Both the position numbers and the translations under genes were made by a program. From Myxococcales bacterium (GTDB lineage Bacteria > Myxococcota_A > Polyangia > Polyangiales > GCA-016699535): DNA of 64,000 nucleotides. The notes beneath the pieces are model-generated. The model was given only the letters and a program-made list of their open reading frames with translations, ran no database searches and was not told the DNA's origin. Positions 37,975-46,267 of this stretch are shown in pieces (the first letter of the stretch is position 1; every line of letters begins with the position of its first letter). Where the stretch lies: NCBI GenBank assembly GCA_016699535.1, contig CP064980.1, positions 620,001-684,000 of the forward strand. Reading direction: 5' to 3'.

Positions 37975-38729
37975 AAATCCGGGGACACGTGACTTATTTC
38001 TTAGGGCTACGCTTAGGCTTGCGTCCTGGCTTTTGTGGTTGCAGGCGGCGACCCAGCTGCCTCTCCCACTGCTCGATACGAGCCACAGGTGCTAAAGGTC
38101 GGCCCGTGCGTGTCGCACGACGAATATTTTCATTCCGTTGTAGATCGTGTTTGTCGGAGCGTAGAAGCTCGTTCCAATCGTTGACCATCGAGCACAATGG
38201 CTGCATGGTGATTGCCCTGTCCTCGCGTAGTCCAAGATGTGCAAGCGCGCTAGAATAAAGCCAGTCCTCTGGACGAGTGACAAGTCGGGCGCGGACCGGA
38301 TTAAGTTCGATATAACGGGTAGCTGCGAGAAGGTAAGACTCGTCCATGGGTGTGGAGAAAAAGCGTCCTTGCCAAAGATAACCACGCCATCCTTCGCGAA
38401 AATTGATGTGCCTGGAGTAACGCGGATGGATTTCGCCAATGCAAGCTGCCAAGGCCCCTTCCTCGTGGGGTATGGCCACGTGATGGACGTGATTGGGCAT
38501 CAGCGTATAAGCCCAGAACTCCACGCCGAGTTTCGGGCCCCATTCGGTCATCAAAGCGATATAATATCGATAGTCACTATCATCGAAAAAAGTCTGTTGT
38601 CTGCGATTGCCTCGCTGAGTGACATGATGAGGCCATCCAGGAATCACTACGCGCGCCATTCTTGCCATGCATGGCTATCGGCCAATAGCTCAATGAGTTG
38701 TCCGGAATAAGTCACGTGTCCCCGGATTT
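37975..38729. mobile_element. RAYT element with 24-bp perfect inverted repeats
   Basis: The transposase gene on the minus strand is framed by a perfect 24-base inverted repeat, 37975-37998 and 38706-38729, containing ATCCGGGGACACGTGACT and its complement. The transposase stop codon lies inside the left repeat. The 755-bp unit looks complete. The inner CACGTG is itself palindromic, so each end can fold as a small hairpin, as REP sequences do. Confidence 0.88.
37994..38668 (-). CDS. REP-associated tyrosine transposase (Y1, IS200-like)
   Basis: 224 residues of the TnpA-REP / RAYT family, single-strand HUH endonucleases related to IS200/IS605 TnpA. The HUH motif is MPNHVHHV (His60 and His62) and the catalytic Tyr is in RYIELNPVRA (Tyr119). 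The N-terminal MARVVIPGWPHHVTQRGNRR is typical of the family. The C-terminal 50 residues are strongly basic (RRLQPQKPGRKPKRSPKK), longer than in IS200. It acts in the cytoplasm on hairpin ends in DNA. Possible later in-frame start at MARVV. Confidence 0.95.
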   Translation of the reverse strand: MARMARVVIPGWPHHVTQRGNRRQQTFFDDSDYRYYIALMTEWGPKLGVEFWAYTLMPNHVHHVAIPHEEGALAACIGEIHPRYSRHINFREGWRGYLWQGRFFSTPMDESYLLAATRYIELNPVRARLVTRPEDWLYSSALAHLGLREDRAITMQPLCSMVNDWNELLRSDKHDLQRNENIRRATRTGRPLAPVARIEQWERQLGRRLQPQKPGRKPKRSPKK

Positions 38730-38732
38730 CCG

Positions 38733-38928
38733 ATGCACCGCTGCACGTTGGAGGGGCTCGAGGGTGGAAATTTACTGCCTCCGTGCGCCCAAAGCACTGC
38801 CAAACCCGGCGCCATCTCACCCAAGTCCCACCTACACTGCGGTCGCTATGCTTTCAGTACACACCATGGTGGCGATGACCCCGTTCTGCGGCCAGCTGCG
38901 TCTCAATATCTTTGTTTCGGAATCCTTA
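38733..38928. repeat. 196-bp direct repeat, copy 1
   Basis: Matches 41329-41524 in the same orientation with one visible difference (CCCGGC here, CCCAGC there). It starts with ATGCACCGCTGCACG and ends with GGAATCCTTA. It lies directly against the right end of the RAYT element, and its other edge cuts a minus-strand gene. Confidence 0.92.
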
Positions 38929-38929
38929 C

Positions 38930-39116
38930 GCTTTTCACGACGGTGCCGCGGCCTTGGAATACCGACGAAGTCGTAGCGCTTATCGGCATTCTCTGCCGGA
39001 TCGTTGGGATCTGCTTGCTTGGCTTGGGCCCAAGCGCTTGCTGAGATAATGAGATACAGGAATGAAACAAGGGCGGATCCAACTTTCACCGATCTCGCTT
39101 TGCAGATTTTAAGCAT
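38930..39116 (-). pseudogene. Exported protein cut after 62 codons
   Basis: From the ATG at 39116 the frame encodes a signal peptide (MLKICKARSVKVGSALVSF, hydrophobic core LYLIISASAWA, cleavage near AQA), then KQADPNDPAENADKRYDFVG. It runs into the 196-bp repeat at about 38930 and continues only by chance to a stop at 38832. The start of a mature domain with (D)KRYDFVG resembles outer-membrane barrel proteins of myxobacteria, but too little is left to assign it. The remainder is absent here. Confidence 0.6.
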
Positions 39117-39267
39117 GAGGGAAACTCAATTCTGACGCAGGCGTTTGGGACACATCATGTGCCGTTAACAGCGGCAATTGTAGCGCTGGGTATAGTGGTC
39201 TCCAGGTTGCTATGATTTTTCCCAATCAATTCATTCTTTGAAAAACAGCTGAGGGTTGGCATGAAAA

Positions 39268-40440
39268 ATGCAGCTGATCCAAGGTATGACGCAATCAGGT
39301 AAAATCCGGGTCGTTAGCTTCCTATGCTTGTTATTTCTTGTTTTTTCCGGAGTGGGATGCTTTGGCTCTGAGCCCTCTCTTGAAGGCCAAGGAGGAGCGA
39401 TTCGTGGGGGTATCAAAGGCGGACTGTCCAGTAGTGTAACCGTGATTTTGCCCGTGATCGAAAACGGGGAGGCTAAACCGAAAGTCTCAATGGGTACTGC
39501 CGTGGCACCACACCTTATTCTTCTTGCGGCGCATTCCTTAGTGGAGAAACCCAACTTTGATTTTGATCATAACGCTGAAGCAATCATCGTTCTGCCGAAG
39601 ATCCCAAATATTCGAGACCATGCGGAGCAAATATATGTGCCAATGTCTCAGTTGACCTTCCATCGGCATCCGAGCTATCCGGATTCCAAACAAAACGATA
39701 TCACACTACCCAATGTATCGGATGTTGGATTCATTCGACTCCCCGATAGCGTGCAACTTCCGAATGCACAGGCTCCACAGTTCGCCAGAGCAGCTTTAGC
39801 TTGCAACAGTCAGCTTAGCACGGATAGTACAACAGGCTGGCGTGAAGATTTGGGACGCAACGGATACACAGAAGATTTGTGGACGGCTGACGTAGAGGTT
39901 AATGTCATTCGGAACTGGTACTATTCTAGTTCCGGTGGTGCTCCCGGTGAAACAGGTGACTCAGGCGGGCCAATGTATACGACGTTTGCTGGGCAAGTCG
40001 TGCTCTATGGTGTGTACAGTGCGGGAAGCGATGACTATCTCGAGGAAGGCAACCCACAGTCGCCAACTTCCAGGAATCATTTTGCGCGTATTGATAATGT
40101 GTGGGAATGGTTGGAAGTCAGTCTATTTTGTCTAGAAAGTGGGGATTGTACTCCGGGGCAGCGGAGTGCTCGATTGGGAAGCGAAAATCTTCCTTATTGT
40201 GGTGATGTACTTCCGGCTTCTACAGGTTTGGACAGAACTGACCCTGATTTTTGGCAAGGGCGATTACGTTGTGTCAAAGGCTCTTTGGACGGTTACGATG
40301 CAAGCTGGATCAACTTGGGTGACACGCAAGAAACCCATTCAGGGCAGTGTGATGCCTGCGTAGTCCATACCGGTTGCCTTGATCAAAACAGTGGCGCTTG
40401 TCCACCACGGACGGATGACCCGATCGTGTTTTGCGAATGA
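39268..40440 (+). CDS. Trypsin-like serine protease lipoprotein
   Basis: 390 residues of the S1 (chymotrypsin) family. Lipobox FSGVGC puts the lipidated Cys at residue 31, so it is tethered to a membrane outside the cytoplasm. The catalytic triad is visible: His89 in LLAAHSL, Asp152 in SDVGFIRL, Ser232 in GETGDSGGPMY. A C-terminal extension of about 110 residues (from about 285) carries several Cys, including CDACVVHTGCLDQNSGAC, probably a small disulfide-bonded domain. ATG at 39268 or 39286; both precede the signal core. Target unknown; possibly predation or envelope processing. Confidence 0.92.
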   Translation: MQLIQGMTQSGKIRVVSFLCLLFLVFSGVGCFGSEPSLEGQGGAIRGGIKGGLSSSVTVILPVIENGEAKPKVSMGTAVAPHLILLAAHSLVEKPNFDFDHNAEAIIVLPKIPNIRDHAEQIYVPMSQLTFHRHPSYPDSKQNDITLPNVSDVGFIRLPDSVQLPNAQAPQFARAALACNSQLSTDSTTGWREDLGRNGYTEDLWTADVEVNVIRNWYYSSSGGAPGETGDSGGPMYTTFAGQVVLYGVYSAGSDDYLEEGNPQSPTSRNHFARIDNVWEWLEVSLFCLESGDCTPGQRSARLGSENLPYCGDVLPASTGLDRTDPDFWQGRLRCVKGSLDGYDASWINLGDTQETHSGQCDACVVHTGCLDQNSGACPPRTDDPIVFCE

Positions 40441-40497
40441 AGCCAAGTAAGTTGTGCCATCTGTCATACATTACACGCCGTGGATTTTCACCGGAGC

Positions 40498-40885
40498 CTA
40501 TTGCGAAGTGAAGGTGTAGCTCTTTCCACAGCTTTGTAGGATGACTCGGTGGTATGTTGTTCTGAGTGGGTTGCAGCGTTTGCAAGCGCAGTGCTGATTG
40601 CTGTAAGTGGGCGGGCGGAGTTCAGCGCCGGGGGCAAGTTCAAAACAGGTGGACGCATCGATGGAGTCGTTGCAGTCGATGCGCAATGGGATATCAAATA
40701 GCGTTTTCCATGCGCTTTCCTTCTTGGATTGCAATTCAGCCCTGGCCGCAAGCTTGACCACGGTCGTGTCGTGGTTTTGGATGCTGAGTTGCAAGTGGCC
40801 TGAGTTGTCGCGCTCGAGTTCGAGTACAACAGCTGGTTTGCTTTGTGGATCAGGGTTTTCGTCGGATTTTTCTGACTCGGCTCTT
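40498..40885 (-). pseudogene. C-terminal fragment of a Cys-rich exported protein
   Basis: The minus-strand frame ending at the TAG at 40498-40500 is open to the edge of the IS91 remnant near 40885, about 129 codons, with no start near the edge. It reads as real protein: KPAVVLELERDNSGHLQLSI, VVKLAARAELQ, then a Cys-rich end (CNDSIDASTCFELAPGAEL, CACKRCNP). The N-terminal half is missing where IS91 sequence begins. Family unknown. Confidence 0.5.
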
Positions 40886-40886
40886 G

Positions 40887-41314
40887 AATTTGTGTTCTAC
40901 AAACTCAAGCGCCACTGGGCCGATGCCGCCGAGGCGGTGGTGTTTGAGCCGCTCGACCTGATAGCCAAACTCTGTGCCTTGGTGCTGCCTCCACATTTTC
41001 ATCTTCTGAGATATCACGGTGTCCTGGCAGCCCATGCCACACAGCGTAGTAAAGTCGTGCCAGGGCCGCAGGATGAAAGCAACAGGGCGCAACTTGCGTT
41101 GTGGAACGATGACCCTCAAGAGCCAAGGCCAAAGCGCACCCCTTGGAGCAAACTCCTTGCTCGAGTTTTCAACGTCGATGTGTCCGTTTGCCCATCTTGT
41201 GGCGGTCACATGAAAATCATCGAGTTCCTCGATGCTCAGAATGCCGCGGGCTTACCCCGTGCCCCACCAGCGAGCATCCGTGCCCCACAACTTCCCTTGC
41301 CCTTTGCCGGTTGA
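40887..41314 (+). pseudogene. IS91-type transposase, C-terminal third only
   Basis: From about 40887 the frame encodes FVFYKLKRHWADAAEAVVFE, then PLDLIAKLCALVLPPHFHLLR, YHGVLAAHATQRSKVVP and W-x-KLLARVFNVDV-x-VCPSCGGHMKI, ending at 41312-41314. This is the conserved C-terminus of the Y2 rolling-circle transposase of IS91/ISCR elements (LKRPWxDG, RYHGVLAPxA, CPxCGGxM zinc-like pair). The N-terminal part and the catalytic tyrosines are missing. The frame is not decayed, so the truncation is fairly recent. Related middle-part sequence lies at 43719-44087. Confidence 0.82.
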
Positions 41315-41328
41315 CTGACTCCGCCGCA

Positions 41329-41524
41329 ATGCACCGCTGCACGTTGGAGGGGCTCGAGGGTGGAAATTTACTGCCTCCGTGCGCCCAAAGCACTGCCAAA
41401 CCCAGCGCCATCTCACCCAAGTCCCACCTACACTGCGGTCGCTATGCTTTCAGTACACACCATGGTGGCGATGACCCCGTTCTGCGGCCAGCTGCGTCTC
41501 AATATCTTTGTTTCGGAATCCTTA
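41329..41524. repeat. 196-bp direct repeat, copy 2
   Basis: Same orientation as 38733-38928, one visible difference. It starts 15 bases after the transposase stop and is probably the 3' non-coding end (origin side) of the IS91-type element. Its right edge is fused to a truncated gene. Confidence 0.92.
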
Positions 41525-42465
41525 TGCTTAGCGCTGCGGCGGCCTACATGGATCCCAAGCTAGGATGGGATTCCGATATTTTCGAAGTTGGTCAATCTAC
41601 TGGTGAGGCCGCCCGCACTTTGGCCGAGATAGTTCAGCGCACCGACTTTATGAGAGTCTTGGGCGATAGTTATCAATTTCATCTGGTTTTTGACATCACG
41701 CAGACCGATTCGCAGCAACTTGATGCGATCATGAAACTATGGCTCCTCGGAAATGAAAAACTCGCTCTAAAAGGCCTTGTAGTTGATTCGGAGTGGATGT
41801 TCACGGCCTCCCCTCTTGCATTGCCCGACATCAAAAAAATCGAATTCGTTTATCAAGCACTTGTGAACATTGCCAGCGGAAACGGGCCCGCACGCGATCT
41901 TGATGACTTTGCAAAATTTCTTTGGATGGGTTTTCGCGATCGAATTTATGCGAGCTCTCAAACTACCCTCGACGGCTTGGTGGGGCTGGAAACTCGTGGC
42001 GCTCACGTGCCGCTAATCGATAAACTTGAGCTCAACGCAGGCATTGCCACGAGTATGGAGAACGTCGATGCACCGGCACGCCTTGGTTCAAATGCAAGAC
42101 CTTATTTGCTGAGCGAGCTTTCGTGGAGAAACGATTTCAACTACGGCGCAGCGGATTCAGCGGTACATTACGATCATATTTTTTTCCTTTCCAAGGTCGA
42201 ACCAAGTTTGCCGAGCGCTATGAAAAATAGCCAATATTACTATCTGCCATTTTTTGAATGGGAACGCCGCATCAACCACCAGGCTTCCGAAAACGCCATC
42301 ATCGCCGCGCGAGAAGCCTACAGAGCTGGCCTCGATGAACTGATAGCCAGCCTTCCTCGGGGCGTATAGTGGACAGACTACGATCTAAGACTTGCAATGG
42401 CTCAGGGCGTCAAGGACCTCATTCACGAATGGGCGCAAAGCACTCAACTTTGGAAGAACTATTGA
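41524..42465 (+). pseudogene. Truncated gene of unknown function with an in-frame amber codon
   Basis: The open frame leaves the 196-bp repeat and becomes protein-like from about 41530 (SAAAAYMDPKLGWDSDIFEV). It continues through DSYQFHLVFDITQTDSQQLD and LLSELSWRNDFNYGA to a TAG at 42367-42369. The same frame then goes on for 31 codons with similar composition (MAQGVKDLIHEWAQSTQLWK) to a TGA ending at 42465. So the 5' end is lost and one stop interrupts the 3' end. An ATG formed at 41524 could still start translation. No family recognised. Confidence 0.55.
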
Positions 42466-42738
42466 TGAGAGTGCCGAAAGGTGTGCGAGCAACCGTGTTT
42501 GTGGGTAATGGAAGAAGCCACAAGCGGACGGCTCATGTGCAAATGACAACCTCCCATTATCGATTGCATATACGCTACAAGAGCGAGGGCTGTTCCTTAT
42601 TGGGAACAGAGCATGTTCGCATTGTGCGCTGAATTGATAAGATATGCTCCATATTGCCATTATTGGAGGATGCCATTTTTGCTCCACGTGGCATGGGTTT
42701 TGCAGAGTTTGCAAATACCGGAAAGGTGTTGCCTGGTG

Positions 42739-43638
42739 ATGTCTATCGATAAGCGTGTTTTTTTTGTTGCGCTTGGTGTTCTTTTTGGTGGGTGTGAGGG
42801 CGTGGTGCTCGAGCCCTCCGAAGGAGGCTCGCAAAGCAGCAACCTACCGCAAGCCACCGATAATGTAGGTAACGACTCCAATAACGAAGGAAGCGTCGAT
42901 GATGGCAACATTGACGATGGCGCAAGCGACAGTCTCCTAAACTGTCAAAGCAACGGTTCGGGCGGATTGAAGGAGGACATTTTTGAGCAATCCTTTACCG
43001 CAAGTACCGGGCAAACAAGCAACTATCACCTTTACGCCGCGGCTCTGGACTGGAACGAGCCTATGGGTTTGGCGGTCATTTTGCACGGAGACGGTGGTGG
43101 TTTCTATACCAGTCCCCAGTCGGGTGCTAGCGGGATGGTTCCGATTCTTAATGAATACAATATGTTGAGCCTAATCGTTCGAACACCCGATTTCTCGACC
43201 AACACATGGTGGTTAAACGGAAGTGACAACGTTGAGTTTCTTAGTGAATTGATTGACCAGCGCGTTTTGGAACAGTACCCCATCAACACAGACAAGGTAC
43301 TTATCATTGGTTATTCCGGTGGTGCCGAGTTCACAACCATCGACTATGTGCCCGGCGATGGAGAGCACTTTTGCGGAGGCGCTGCGCTCGTGTTGGGCTC
43401 TGGCTCGCCTCCGTCAGGAAACCCCGAGTTCAGCACGGATTTCAAAAATAGCTTTAAGTTTCATTTCTATGCTGGTCAAAACGATCAATACCTTTCTGAC
43501 GCCCAGAAGGGAAGCGAGAAGTACACCAGTCTCGGTTTCACCGTAACCACAGAATGGCCAAGCGGAATCGGTCATGCCACCATCCCCTTTGCCAACGTTC
43601 TTGAAGAGCAGTTGGAAAAAGGCTTGCTCAACCACTAA
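42739..43638 (+). CDS. Esterase-like alpha/beta hydrolase lipoprotein
   Basis: 299 residues from the ATG at 42739 (MSIDKRVFFVALGVLFGGC, lipobox Cys19); the longer frame to 42613 lacks a reason. A Ser/Asn/Asp-rich spacer (about 28-65) is followed by the hydrolase fold: oxyanion strand VILHGDGGG, nucleophile elbow GYSGGAE with Ser193, acid in GQNDQY near 250, and His279 in SGIGHAT. This is the feruloyl-esterase / polyhydroxybutyrate-depolymerase-like pattern of secreted serine esterases. It is probably surface-attached. Just downstream is an IS91 fragment. Confidence 0.85.
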   Translation: MSIDKRVFFVALGVLFGGCEGVVLEPSEGGSQSSNLPQATDNVGNDSNNEGSVDDGNIDDGASDSLLNCQSNGSGGLKEDIFEQSFTASTGQTSNYHLYAAALDWNEPMGLAVILHGDGGGFYTSPQSGASGMVPILNEYNMLSLIVRTPDFSTNTWWLNGSDNVEFLSELIDQRVLEQYPINTDKVLIIGYSGGAEFTTIDYVPGDGEHFCGGAALVLGSGSPPSGNPEFSTDFKNSFKFHFYAGQNDQYLSDAQKGSEKYTSLGFTVTTEWPSGIGHATIPFANVLEEQLEKGLLNH

Positions 43639-43718
43639 CTTTGGGGTCTCGACCTTTTCCCAAAGCCGTATGGCAATCTCCGTTTTCCATAGCGTGGTGA
43701 GGTGTCGATTCGGCGGTG

Positions 43719-44087
43719 GGCAACGTGCTCACTCACCTTCGTGCAAAGGTTCGACTTTGCGTTGCACCTTGATCTTCATCTGCAGGTGCTGAACCTCGAT
43801 GAGGTGTATGTTGTTGTTGACGGGGATTTTTCTCGCTGCATGCGCCCAGTAAAACCAAGTTTGTAGGGATTGCCAACGAAGCCAGCCGTAAAGTGCTCGG
43901 CCATCTCGGTGAGGATGATTTCATCGAGCCCGACCACGATTTATTCATGCCGTGTTTGGCAGCGGCCAGTGCGCAGGGCAAGGACCGAAGTGATGTCGTG
44001 CCTGGACGAAGACTCTATTTCGCAAGCAACTGCTCCGGCTGTCAGGGCGATGTCGACTTATGGATGGCAACGCGCTGCTGCCAGTAG
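43719..44087 (+). pseudogene. IS91-type transposase, middle part, decayed
   Basis: One frame gives SLTFVQRFDFALHLDLHLQ then VLNLDEVYVVVDGDF (43729-43845), matching the IS91 pattern TFxQRFGSALNLNxHFHxLxLDGVY, though the second His of the HUH pair is now Leu/Gln. A shifted frame follows with VGIANEASRKVLGHLGED and CLAAASAQGKDRSDVVPGRR to a TAG at 44085-44087. At least one frameshift and the lost His show it is dead. It is the part missing from the C-terminal fragment at 40887-41314. Confidence 0.65.
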
Positions 44088-44334
44088 TTGCAGCGCAACG
44101 TTGCGAGTATCTTAAGTCATCAGCCTTGGGGCAAAACGCCCTCTGCTCAGCATGGGTACCTTCATATACATACCCTGATACTCACGCATCGCGCCCAAAA
44201 ACATTGAGCAAATTCTCTTTTGCAGTTTCATCCACCCAGCAATTGAAACAACATTGCTCAGGCACACGTCTTGCATTCCGATCCAACATAGAAAGAAATT
44301 TTACATACATCTCGGTAAAGGACCTACGAGTATC

Positions 44335-45702
44335 ATGACGTTCTTCGTTTCAAAATCAACCCGTATGTTTACGCGAACCCTTGCGTTTGTTTTGATACTT
44401 TCACTAAGCCAAAATTTGAGTAGCTGCGCTTCGCAAGACGATGTTGGCATCGAGGCTTCCGGGGATGCATCGATGACGGCCGTGTGGGGAGCACTGCAAG
44501 GCTTTTCCATTCCCGCATTGCCGGTTGCGGTGGGAGCAGGCTTAGCCGTAGCTGCATATCAAACCTATGAAACGGCCAAGGCATACGTGGAGCAGCAAGC
44601 ATTGCTTCGAGAGCAAATCGTTTCTGTAACGCAGAATAACCTAAACCTGTTTCTTGCAGGACAGCTGCAAGCCAGCTGGATTCAGGCCAGCTTAGATGAC
44701 ATGCAGGCACAAGGTCTCATCATGAACAGTGACGATTTCATGACCAACTTTCGCTACGTTGCTCTTCCAGAGATCGCTAAGCGACTGAGCGATAACCGTA
44801 GCGTGGTGTGGCAGGGTCACATGCATCCCAATGGAACCACGCTTATCTTGCCTAGCGTAGCAGAGGTGCAGCAGTTTTTTACCGTAGCACTACGAATCAC
44901 CGCATTGTTTTCTCGCGTTGATCTGGGCGTCACCTGGCCGCAATCTGAGACACGGGCTGACAAGGGGGCTCTGTCGGAGTGGCTTATATCGCGCATTGCT
45001 GAACTCGGTAACGCCAGCCTTGCGCAAAGCGGCGAAACGGCCGCCGCAGGGTTTGATGTGGCACTAAACAGACACATTGTAAACGGGGCTGAAGCATTTA
45101 TGCTCACTTTGATATCGATCAAAACGCTAACGCTCAACAGCGATCAAACGCTAGGTGACTGGGATGGTGATTTAGAAAAGCTCAAAGCAATGACAGAGCG
45201 CATTAAAGAGCTCAAAGAACAACTTGCTAACGGCACACCGCTCGAAGAGGTGCTAGAAGAGTTTGTCAAACTACTCGAAGATCTCGTAATACTCATCAAC
45301 AAGCTAATGTTAAGGTTGGTGTACGGAGATCTAAACGCGGAGGTGCTCACTGAAATCAAGAAGGTACTTTTAGAACTGCTCGATACGTTTCAAGCACTTA
45401 GTCAAGATTTAATAGATATCTTCAAGGAGGAACGGCATACCATGGCGCTTTACAGAGAACTTTGCCTTGCCGTGAATACGACCTACAAGTTTATTCGACA
45501 GTACTTGCAATGGCGATCAGATGCCAACCTCGAAATGCCAGATAAAAAACACTCGCTGTTCTTGCTTTTCCTTGAAATCCAAATGCGCGTTACTGAAATT
45601 CCTTATGTCCATCCTGGAGCGCTAACTCAGTGGTTGCAAATTGTCGATAGCCGCTGCTTTACGGAAGGTTACCTTAGTAGCGAAGAACATTCTCTCTGGT
45701 AG
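44335..45702 (+). CDS. Helical lipoprotein of unknown function
   Basis: 455 residues from the ATG at 44335 (MTFFVSKSTRMFTRTLAFVL), signal with lipobox LSSC. After a short spacer there is a weakly hydrophobic stretch (ALPVAVGAGLAVAAYQTYET) and then a long alpha-helical domain with heptad-like leucines (LEKLKAMTERIKELKEQLAN, LEEVLEEFVKLLEDLVILIN, about 290-380), suggesting a coiled coil. No known family. In size and layout it resembles the lipoprotein at 36054-37556. It follows the IS91 fragment and is possibly part of mobile cargo. Confidence 0.75.
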   Translation: MTFFVSKSTRMFTRTLAFVLILSLSQNLSSCASQDDVGIEASGDASMTAVWGALQGFSIPALPVAVGAGLAVAAYQTYETAKAYVEQQALLREQIVSVTQNNLNLFLAGQLQASWIQASLDDMQAQGLIMNSDDFMTNFRYVALPEIAKRLSDNRSVVWQGHMHPNGTTLILPSVAEVQQFFTVALRITALFSRVDLGVTWPQSETRADKGALSEWLISRIAELGNASLAQSGETAAAGFDVALNRHIVNGAEAFMLTLISIKTLTLNSDQTLGDWDGDLEKLKAMTERIKELKEQLANGTPLEEVLEEFVKLLEDLVILINKLMLRLVYGDLNAEVLTEIKKVLLELLDTFQALSQDLIDIFKEERHTMALYRELCLAVNTTYKFIRQYLQWRSDANLEMPDKKHSLFLLFLEIQMRVTEIPYVHPGALTQWLQIVDSRCFTEGYLSSEEHSLW

Positions 45703-46196
45703 TGTGACGGGGCGTAGGAGAGGTATCATGAAGAGAAGCCCGCCGCTCCCAGAAACGGTAAGTGCGAGCGGGAGTTGGTTTAAACTATGAGCAAAAAGGT
45801 CAAAAAGGCTCTGAAATTCGAGGTCAACGAAGTTGGTGTCGTGGTGCCCGCAACCGTCTTGAGCAACGATGTTAGTCGCCACGCTCGAACACCTTTCCCT
45901 TTACAGTTTAGGTGTCCACTTTTTCCAGTCCAGTCCAGCAAGCCGTGAGACGTTTTAACCGACTCATTAAGGCAAGATGTGCTGCGCCAGAACACCCTGG
46001 CAGACTTTCCTTGACGGCAAAACAAATTGGAAGGCTAAACCTATTAAAAGTCGCGTAACATCATCTGACAGACAACTTTTCCAATCAGGATGACTGTCAC
46101 ACTAAGTCTCGCCTACTACAGTTTAGCACTCAAGCACTTACGAACTATTCCACGTGAAAAACGGCCGGAGCATGGGCTTTATGGCAACCGGCACAA
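45703..46196. other. Intergenic region with one doubtful small frame
   Basis: Mostly featureless. A 53-codon frame at 45787-45948 (MSKKVKKALKFEVNEVGVVV...) begins like a small antitoxin-type protein but has only GGGAG some way upstream and a poor second half. The rest shows no recognisable gene or promoter. Confidence 0.3.
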
Positions 46197-46233
46197 AAAT
46201 AACCCCGCACCTATCTTCGTTGCGGGGTTATTT
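46197..46233 (-). terminator. Intrinsic terminator of the DUF4397 gene
   Basis: A 13-bp perfect stem, AAATAACCCCGCA (46197-46209) and its complement (46221-46233), with an 11-base loop. Read on the minus strand it ends in a T tract, 34 bases after the stop at 46268. Confidence 0.88.
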
Positions 46234-46267
46234 GCTCACCGTGTTGTGTGGTTTTAAAGACAGAAGC

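Noticed and set aside
40850..41209. A 119-codon minus-strand frame over the IS91 fragment
   Set aside because: It is antisense to a clear transposase C-terminus.
41143..41523. N-terminal 127 codons of the long frame ending at 42369
   Set aside because: They run out of frame through the IS91 transposase end and the 196-bp repeat, so they are not part of the downstream protein.
43639..43665. Hairpin CTTTGGG / CCCAAAG after the esterase gene as a terminator
   Set aside because: Only seven base pairs and no T tract on either side of the stem in the needed place.
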